From assembly GCA_025349905.2 (NCBI GenBank), contig MU624898.1:1-18128 (forward strand): DNA of 18,128 bases, written 5' to 3'. A model generated the notes under the pieces. The model was not told the origin of the DNA and ran no database searches. It worked only from the letters and a program-made list of their open reading frames with translations. This document shows positions 13,054-18,128 of the stretch, one piece after another. The stretch is from Blastocladiella britannica (Eukaryota > Blastocladiomycota > Blastocladiomycetes > Blastocladiales > Blastocladiaceae). Positions within the stretch are counted from its first letter, which is position 1. Each line of letters starts with the position of its first letter. The translations under genes and the position numbers were made by a program.

Positions 13054-13074
13054 CACGTGCGGATATCGCACGTG
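13054..13074. promoter_or_regulatory. Paired inverted CACGTG (E-box) element upstream of SNU13
   Basis: CACGTGCG (13054-13061) and CGCACGTG (13067-13074) form a perfect 8-bp inverted repeat around a 5-bp spacer. Each arm contains CACGTG, the site of bHLH factors such as Cbf1/Pho4/Myc-type proteins. It lies about 100-120 bp upstream of the SNU13 start codon and just past the stop of the TPR gene. A SNU13 promoter role is likely but inferred. Confidence 0.55.
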
Positions 13075-13106
13075 CAGCGTTACCATCGCTGCAGATTTTT
13101 TTTTAC

Positions 13107-13868
13107 TTACTGAGAGGAAGTTGAGGATGAAGATGCGGCAAGCACCCGCGCATTGTACCCGACCAGCTTGGCATTGACGTTCTTGAGCGGCGCCACCGCC
13201 TGCTCGATCCCGCCCTGCTCGGCCATCTCCAGCGCATCGCGCGCGCGCTCCCAGTACCCCTTGATCCTGGCGTCGGCCGGGTCGTCGTTGGCGAGCATGG
13301 ACCCGGCCGCGTCGGCAACGCACCCGAGGTTGTAGTGGATCTCCGCCACCAGATCCGCAGCATCGGGCGCGGTGGACGCGCGTGCAGCGGCGACTGCCCG
13401 GTCGTACAGGGCCAAGGCAGCATCCGAGTCGCGCTTGACCATGAACGTGACGTTGGCGAGATTCACGAGCGTGTCGGGCTGCTCCTCAAACTGCAGCGAG
13501 TCGGTCCAGCACTGGATCGCGTCGTCGGCGCGGCCCAGCTGGAAGTACACGTTGCCGGCATTGTACAGCGCCTCGGTCGTGGGCTGCAGCTTGATGGACT
13601 CGCCGTACTTGGCCAGCGCCAGCTGCGGGTTTCCGGCAGTCAGCGCGTCGTTGCCCTCTTGCAGGCGCGCGTGGGCCGCGGCCACGTCTTCTGCGCTGGG
13701 CGTGTTTGTCTTGTTAGGGATGGCAGCTGAATCATCGACTGCTGTCGCGTAGGAACGCGTCGAAACAGAAGGAGTTAGACGCAGTGCCTTGGCGACAGCA
13801 GAGGGTCGGCGGGCAGTGGTCGCGGCCACGAGAAGAGCGCGGCGAGCCAAGGTACGGGCGGCAAACAT
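13107..13868 (-). CDS. Mitochondrially targeted TPR-repeat protein
   Basis: This is a single open frame of 253 aa with the start at the ATG 13868-13866. Residues 1-40 are Arg/Ala/Ser-rich with no acidic residue and end in TRSYAT, a classic mitochondrial presequence. Residues ~64-165 form about three tetratricopeptide repeats: EGNDALTAGNPQLALAKYGE, ALYNAGNVYFQLGRADDAIQ, and TLVNLANVTFMVKRDSDAAL. A further helical pair around 174-215 contains EIHYNLGCVADAAG. TPRs bind protein partners, but no specific partner or pathway is recognisable. The tail is Ser-rich. The stop codon lies within CAGTAAGTA, which resembles a consensus 5' splice site, but no good downstream acceptor was found, so the unspliced model is kept. 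It is divergent from RPS11, with 173 bp between start codons. Confidence 0.85.
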   Translation of the reverse strand: MFAARTLARRALLVAATTARRPSAVAKALRLTPSVSTRSYATAVDDSAAIPNKTNTPSAEDVAAAHARLQEGNDALTAGNPQLALAKYGESIKLQPTTEALYNAGNVYFQLGRADDAIQCWTDSLQFEEQPDTLVNLANVTFMVKRDSDAALALYDRAVAAARASTAPDAADLVAEIHYNLGCVADAAGSMLANDDPADARIKGYWERARDALEMAEQGGIEQAVAPLKNVNAKLVGYNARVLAASSSSTSSQ

Positions 13869-14041
13869 TTTGATTTAATCAAATTGAAAAAGTGAAAAAA
13901 TATTCGGCACTGAGGCATACAAATTTCCGTGTCCAAGCAACTGAAAACGTGATAAAGACGTGACCCTTGAAAACAATGTCGGCCGAGCGCTCTCAGGGGA
14001 CGGATGGACTCCCTCTCACCCCGCCGCGTACACATCCCACC
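13869..14041. promoter_or_regulatory. Short bidirectional promoter between the TPR gene and RPS11
   Basis: Only 173 bp separate the divergent TPR and uS17 start codons, or 107 bp if the upstream in-frame ATG at 13976 is used for uS17. Both promoters must lie here or overlap neighbouring exons. No named element is clear. Confidence 0.55.
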
Positions 14042-14815
14042 ATGGCTGATATCCAGACCGAGCGCGCTTTCCAGAAGCAGCCCATCTTCCTGAACGCCAA
14101 GCAGGTTAGCGCCAAGAAGCGCGCCCAGCGTTGGTACAAGGATGTTGGCCTTGGCTTCAAGACCCCCAAGGAGGCCATTGAGGTATTTCACCCCCCTTTT
14201 TGTGGGCAGTTGATTGTTGTTGCTTTTGTTTTGTATGCTCCATTTGTGCCGCGGTTTACTCGCGCGGCCTCACCGACTAGTCGCCGATACACGAACGGAC
14301 CAACCGAAACGACACGCACGATTATTGATTTGAATGGTGAAATGGCGTCCAACAAATACAACAACAAGAAACACAACTGCCCAAATGATATACGACATAT
14401 ATATTGACGACAATAAAATCAACAGGGCCACTACATTGACAAGAAGTGCCCCTTCACCGGCAACGTGTCGATCCGCGGCCGTATCTTGACTGGCACCATC
14501 ATGTCCACCAAGATGAAGCGCACCATCGTCATTCGTCGTGAGTACCTTCACTACGTGAAGAAGTACAACCGTTACGAGAAGCGTCACCGCAACCTTGCCG
14601 CCCACATGTCGCCGTGCTTCATTGGTGTTGAGCAGGGTGATATTGCCACCGTTGGCCAGTGCCGGTATTTATCATTCAAGAATTTTTTTTTGAGTTATTC
14701 AAATATCTGACAAATACATGTAAAAATATACAGCCCCCTCTCGAAGACTGTGCGCTTCAACGTGCTCAAGATCCAGAAGGCCGTCTCGGGCTCGAAGCAG
14801 TTCAAGAAGTTCTAA
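14042..14815 (+). CDS. RPS11: Small-subunit ribosomal protein uS17 (RPS11)
   Basis: Exons are 14042-14182, 14426-14664 and 14734-14815, giving 153 aa. The protein is a primary rRNA-binding component of the cytosolic 40S subunit. Landmarks are [31 protein letters not shown], then across intron 1 [51 protein letters not shown], and across intron 2 [11 protein letters not shown], ending KQFKKF. The short loop before RWYKD is like yeast Rps11 rather than the longer animal form. The start was chosen by homology and a good context (CCACCATGG). An upstream in-frame ATG (13976) would add 22 residues. Intron 1 is 243 nt, far longer than any other intron here. Intron 2 is 69 nt. Both donors read GTATTT. 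Confidence 0.97.
14183..14425 (+). other. Long first intron of RPS11 (243 nt)
   Basis: Donor GTATTT and acceptor CAACAG are fixed by the conserved junction KEAIE|GHYID. The intron holds a GC-rich hairpin (GCCGCG at about 14249, paired with CGCGGC) and the palindrome CGACTAGTCG. A long A/C-rich stretch follows. Ribosomal-protein introns often host snoRNAs, but I find no CUGA box and no clear RUGAUGA box, so no RNA gene is called. Confidence 0.9.
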
Positions 14816-14885
14816 GAACCAAAAATGAAACTTTTTGCCGGTTTTTTTTTTTTTCGTCTATTGTTTTTCACGAACATTACAAAAA

Positions 14886-15430
14886 ATGAAGTCCTTGATT
14901 CTTCTTGCCGTGTTGCTCTTGATATTGCTGTCCACAAGTATTGCGCACGCGTATTCGTTTGAATCGGATCCGCTCCTGTCTGCCGTACTTCCTTTAGTGC
15001 ACGGGGAAGCCAGTTCCACCAGCGATCCGGTATAAATATGCCTCCGCCATTTCCTTCAACTTAAAGGGCTGAAAAATGTATAAAGATCGAAGCAGAGGCA
15101 GTCCTCACGCATGCCGATGCCATGTTTGCATCGCTCCTGGCCGCGGGATTGCAAGTGTCGTCGCGCTCACAACCGGCAGTCTTTGCCTCCACGTCCGAAG
15201 TTCCCCTACCAGAAGAGGACGCTGCAATAGTACAAGTGGACCATGAACACGACGCATTCCACTGTCCAATGGCCGGGATCGCGGATGTGGTGGACGAGGT
15301 GGTGTGGAGTGACGGTTTCACCGCTGCCTCTTACGCCGAGGACTGGACAGACCAGCTCCATGAAGACGACTCCGAGTGGGTTGCGTGGGAGGCGGCGGTG
15401 GTGCGGGCCATTACGCATTCCACGTTGTAG
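14886..15430 (+). CDS. Small secreted acidic protein of unknown function
   Basis: I do not recognise this protein. Exons 14886-15029 and 15086-15430 give 162 aa across a 56-nt intron (GTATAA...AAAG). The first ~22 residues are a strong signal peptide: Met-Lys, then a Leu/Ile/Val core, ending AHA before YSF. The remainder is acidic, with clusters such as PLPEEDAAIVQVDHEHDAF, EDWTDQLHEDDSEWVAWE, and only one cysteine. No transmembrane helix or retention signal is visible at the C-terminus. The weak AAAG acceptor makes the joint less certain, but it is the only nearby AG that keeps frame with the downstream 115-codon frame. It lies 70 bp after RPS11 on the same strand and 130 bp before ISU1. Codon use is GC-ending, as in neighbouring genes. 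It could be a lineage-specific secreted or lumenal protein. Confidence 0.65.
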
Positions 15431-15560
15431 CCGTGAAGTGAGGTCGCGCATAAAAATGCATACCAGGTTGCTTATCTGATTGAATGTCGATCCCTGCCGT
15501 GCCGAGTCGCCTTTCCCGCTCTCTCTTTGCATCCAACCCAACTCACCAAAAATATTAATA

Positions 15561-16166
15561 ATGTTGTCCTCATTGACCTCGCGCCTTGCCCTGCGTGCCA
15601 GCAGCACTTCCGCCCTCCTGGCCACGACCACCACCGGAACTGCCGCGGCCGTGCGCCGGTACCACGAGAAGGTGATTGACCACTACGAGCGGCCACGCAA
15701 TGTCGGGTCGCTGAACAAGAACGACCCGACCGTCGGTACCGGACTGGTTGGCGCGCCCGCATGCGGTGACGTGATGAAGCTGCAAATCAAGGTGGACGAA
15801 TCGGGCAAGATTGTAGACGCCCGGTTCAAGACGTTCGGGTGCGGGTCGGCGATTGCGTCGTCGTCGCTGGTCACGCAGATGGTCCAGGGTTTGACGCTGG
15901 ACGAGGCGTCGCAGATCAAGAACAATGTGATTGCCAAGGAGCTCAGCCTGCCGCCCGTCAAGTTGCACTGTTCCAGTACTTTATCTTTTTTTTTTTTTTG
16001 TCTGGTTGCGTTGTTGATTTAACATGTTTGTATTTTAGTGTTGGCCGAGGACGCCATCAAGGCCGCGATTGCCGACTTTAAAAAGAAACGGTCGGCCGCA
16101 TCGGCAATGCCCGTGCCGCCGCCGCCATCATCAGGAGCGGCTGTTACGTCCTCTGCGACCGCCTGA
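15561..16166 (+). CDS. ISU1: Mitochondrial iron-sulfur cluster scaffold protein ISU1/ISCU
   Basis: Exons 15561-15975 and 16039-16166 join across a 63-nt intron (GTACTT...TTTTAG) to give 180 aa. The protein assembles [2Fe-2S] clusters from Nfs1-supplied sulfur in the mitochondrial matrix. The three ligand cysteines are C68 (PACGD, with D70), C94 (FGCGSA) and C137 (LHCS). The Hsp70-binding LPPVK motif is at 130-134. M139, encoded across the splice junction (A|TG), matches the Met position where Ile bypasses frataxin in yeast. The first ~33 residues form an Arg/Ser/Thr/Ala mitochondrial presequence before YHEKVIDHYERPRNVG. The C-terminus has an unusual Pro/Ser/Ala-rich extension after ADFKKKR. 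A 24-codon upstream ORF (15484-15558) ends two bases before the ATG, but it may lie outside the transcript. The gene is convergent with the NIP30 gene. Confidence 0.97.
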
Positions 16167-16324
16167 TTATCCTCTTTTTTTTTGTTCCTTTTGGCTGTGA
16201 ATACGACGAGCGCCCCTCTCTTCTTCTCCCCCCCTTTAGCAACTGTACTATTGATCCTCTTCATTTCCTTTTTTTCGTTTCAAGGGCGCGCAAAGTGGGA
16301 TGCAATGAAAATTCCTTTTTTTGT

Positions 16325-17186
16325 TTAGTCTGAATCACTCCCACTGCTATCATATGCGACGAGTCCCTTTTGGACTGACGTTACGGATGCTGGTAATGGT
16401 GGTGGTTGAGCTGTTGTCCGCGCACGCTTGTGCTCTGGCTGCAACTGTAGCTGTGGTTCATCTGGTACCGCCTTGCGTTTAGCCACCAGCACCACCCCAC
16501 GCGTCAAGATCGCGCGTTGCCGGTCTATTGCAGTCGCGGACACGCGTTGTTTGGCGAGTCCCGAAAATGAAGAGGTCCCTGCAGGCGGTGAAGCTGTTGG
16601 AACGGGAGGAGCGATCGCGCCGTCGTCAGCTGTCTGGTGCAACAGCAACGATCGAGCCACGGACGGCGTCGGCGTCTCTGCCACCGTACCCGAGACAGCA
16701 GTTGAAGAAGAAGTGGAAGAAGTGACCGCGGACCGGAACGCGGCCACCTCGGCCATCTCGCGGCGGCGGCGATCGGCGTCCATGGCGCGCTGCGACTCGA
16801 ACACGTCGTTAAGGTACTCGGAATCTTCCTCGTCCAGTAGCGGCACGTGGTTGCGCAGCGAGTGCATCTCGTCGTACTCTTCGTCCTTGATGCGTTTCGC
16901 CTCCGCCAGGCTGCTCGGTCATTCGGTCAGTGAGTCACAAGTATGAGGGAATAATTTGATTGAAGCAGTATGTACCGCTCGGCAAGCGACCGCGTGTCCT
17001 CGGGCACCTCGGGCGGTGGTTCTGATGTAAATTTTAGTTTTTTTTTTTTGTGAATGGAGTACAGTAGTAGTGGTTACCCTTGCCCATGCGCCGGTACTGC
17101 TCGGCCTTTGCCTCCCGCTCCAGCTCAGCCTCCTCGGCCGTGATGAAAAGTCGTTTCTTGGCGGCGGCGTCGGCGAAAGTCGACAT
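16325..17186 (-). CDS. PSME3IP1: PSME3IP1/FAM192A (NIP30-domain) protein
   Basis: Exons are 17186-17078, 17021-16976 and 16910-16325, giving 246 aa. The introns are 56 nt (GTAACC...TCAG) and 65 nt (GTACAT...GCAG). The N-terminal ~110 residues follow the NIP30 pattern: an Arg/Glu-rich helix (RLFITAEEAELEREAKAEQY), PPEVPEDTRSLAERL built across the second intron, then DEEYDEM...RNHVPLLDEEDSEYLNDV and a long charged helix. In animals this nuclear protein binds the PA28-gamma proteasome activator (PSME3) through its C-terminus, which is phosphorylated by CK2. The final residues here (GLVAYDSSGSDSD) are a Ser/acidic CK2-like tail, consistent with that. The middle is low complexity with a basic KRAR stretch that could be a nuclear signal. 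It is divergent from the next gene, with 118 bp between start codons. Confidence 0.87.
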
Positions 17187-17304
17187 TTGAGGTGAATTTC
17201 TCACTCAAATTAATTTTCAACATCAATTCGCCGTCTTGACCGGCACGAGCACATTGGCACTGCGACCATCCGACATTGGCGAATATAAGAAAAAAAAGGA
17301 GAAA

Positions 17305-18128
17305 ATGCACTCGGCGGCCGCGTCCCCAAACCCCGCTAGCAATAAAGACCGAGCGATCATGACCCCGCGGCCCGCGCGCGCAGTCTCGGCCCTGGCTCGC
17401 CGGCGGCCAGGCGCTGCTGCTACTTCTTCGCCCGCTGCCGCCCTGTCTTCCTTGGCCGGATCGCCTCGCCGGACCACGTTGCCGTCGTCCCCAGCGCTGT
17501 TTGGCCGCCACCGTGCCTCAGCTGCTGTCGATACTGTGTCAGTGGACGCTGCGCCAGTGGACGGTACCGACCGCAAAAAAACTCCCAATACCGAAGAAGG
17601 CAAACCAGACGACCCAACAACTGGAGCAGCGGCATCCGCGGCGGCACTGCGTCTCGTGGCCGACACCGCCGCGTCGCTGGATACCTCCGCCGCCCGCCTC
17701 GAGACCGACCGTCCCAGCGCCGCCGCCGCCCTTGCTGCCGCTGAGCGCGACTTTGCAGCCCTCTCGGTGCGTGCATCCTCTGCCCCGGGTCCGGTAGCGG
17801 CCGCCGCCAAGGACGCAGCGCGGCGGCTCGAACGCGCCGAGTCAAAAGCCGCCGCCGACGATGCCGCTCGCGTGCGGCGCCGGGACGCGGCAGCGATGGC
17901 GGCCGCCGACCAGGAGAACGATCCGAGTGTCGACCACCGCGAGTATCACCGCGATGCATGTGCGGTGCTGGCCAAACGGCTGGAGGGAGCAGTGCCCGAG
18001 GACGCCGACGACGACGCGGACGCCGAGGCCGAGCAGAAACGGTTGTTGGAGGACGCAGATCGGGCGATTGAGGACGCGATTGCCGCGATGCGCGACTTGG
18101 AGGCCGAGGCCCGGTACTTTTCCTGGTT
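17305..18128 (+). CDS. Ala-rich, coiled-coil-like protein of unknown function (5' part; runs off the window)
   Basis: One plus-strand frame stays open from the ATG at 17305 to the window edge, giving 274 codons with no stop, and most codons end in G or C. I do not recognise the product. The first ~80 residues are Ala/Pro/Ser/Arg-rich and carry no acidic residue after D15. If translation starts instead at the in-frame ATG 17359, the N-terminus (MTPRPARAVSALARRRPGAA) looks like a mitochondrial presequence. From about residue 115 the chain is Ala-rich with regularly spaced charged residues, typical of coiled coil. An acidic patch (EDADDDADAEAEQ) and the helix LLEDADRAIEDAIAAMRDLEAEAR precede the edge. 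Long minus-strand frames over the same bases (17223-17810 and 17420-17959) appear to be GC-driven shadows. No intron is evident. The gene is divergent from the NIP30 gene. Confidence 0.65.
   Translation, partial: MHSAAASPNPASNKDRAIMTPRPARAVSALARRRPGAAATSSPAAALSSLAGSPRRTTLPSSPALFGRHRASAAVDTVSVDAAPVDGTDRKKTPNTEEGKPDDPTTGAAASAAALRLVADTAASLDTSAARLETDRPSAAAALAAAERDFAALSVRASSAPGPVAAAAKDAARRLERAESKAAADDAARVRRRDAAAMAAADQENDPSVDHREYHRDACAVLAKRLEGAVPEDADDDADAEAEQKRLLEDADRAIEDAIAAMRDLEAEARYFSW

Noticed and set aside
13107..13117. A consensus-like 5' splice site (CAGTAAGTA) overlapping the TPR gene stop codon.
   Set aside because: The nearest acceptor would make a 22-nt intron and the next one would run into the SNU13 start. 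Real donors here do not use GTAAGT.
14183..14425. A box C/D snoRNA in the RPS11 intron.
   Set aside because: No CUGA D box is present and the best C-box-like sequences (for example ATGATAT) do not match RUGAUGA.
17223..17959. Two long minus-strand frames (195 and 179 codons) opposite the right-edge gene.
   Set aside because: They are Arg/Ala/Ser-rich shadow frames caused by high GC. The plus frame has the better codon pattern and stays open to the edge.

Overview
This window is eukaryotic nuclear DNA from a compact, GC-rich genome. Eleven protein-coding genes are packed into 18.1 kb, and nine of them are interrupted by short spliceosomal introns. Twenty introns can be placed. Nineteen are 56-77 nt and one is 243 nt. 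Gene content (MARK kinase with UBA and KA1, LENG8/THP3, class I cyclic-nucleotide phosphodiesterase, PSME3IP1/NIP30) and the fungal-looking SNU13 and uS17 sequences point to an opisthokont. My best guess is an early-diverging zoosporic fungus (chytrid or blastocladiomycete type). That is inference, and no rRNA or other direct marker is present.

Layout from left to right: a MARK/PAR-1 kinase (minus, 142-2617); a 686-bp divergent intergenic region; a LENG8/THP3-type SAC3/GANP protein (plus, 3304-5655); a convergent 106-bp gap; a large six-transmembrane class I cyclic nucleotide phosphodiesterase (minus, 5762-9471); a 595-bp intergenic region; a fused pseudouridine-5'-phosphate glycosidase/pseudouridine kinase with a mitochondrial-type leader (minus, 10067-12368); the U4/U6 snRNP and box C/D snoRNP protein SNU13 (minus, 12497-12955); a mitochondrial TPR protein (minus, 13107-13868); ribosomal protein uS17/RPS11 (plus, 14042-14815); a small unrecognised secreted acidic protein (plus, 14886-15430); the Fe-S scaffold ISU1/ISCU (plus, 15561-16166); a PSME3IP1/NIP30 protein (minus, 16325-17186); and the 5' part of an unrecognised Ala-rich, coiled-coil-like protein that runs off the right edge (plus, from 17305).

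The genes do not form one pathway. Loose themes are cAMP/kinase signalling (MARK, PDE), RNA biology (LENG8, SNU13, uS17, pseudouridine salvage) and mitochondria (ISU1, the TPR protein, the PsuG-PsuK leader). I see no mobile element, CRISPR array, rRNA or tRNA. The most interesting items are the membrane-anchored phosphodiesterase with three PKA-type sites, the unusual 5' splice-site consensus (pyrimidine at +4 in 18 of 20 introns), the start-codon-only first exon of SNU13, and the orphan secreted gene.
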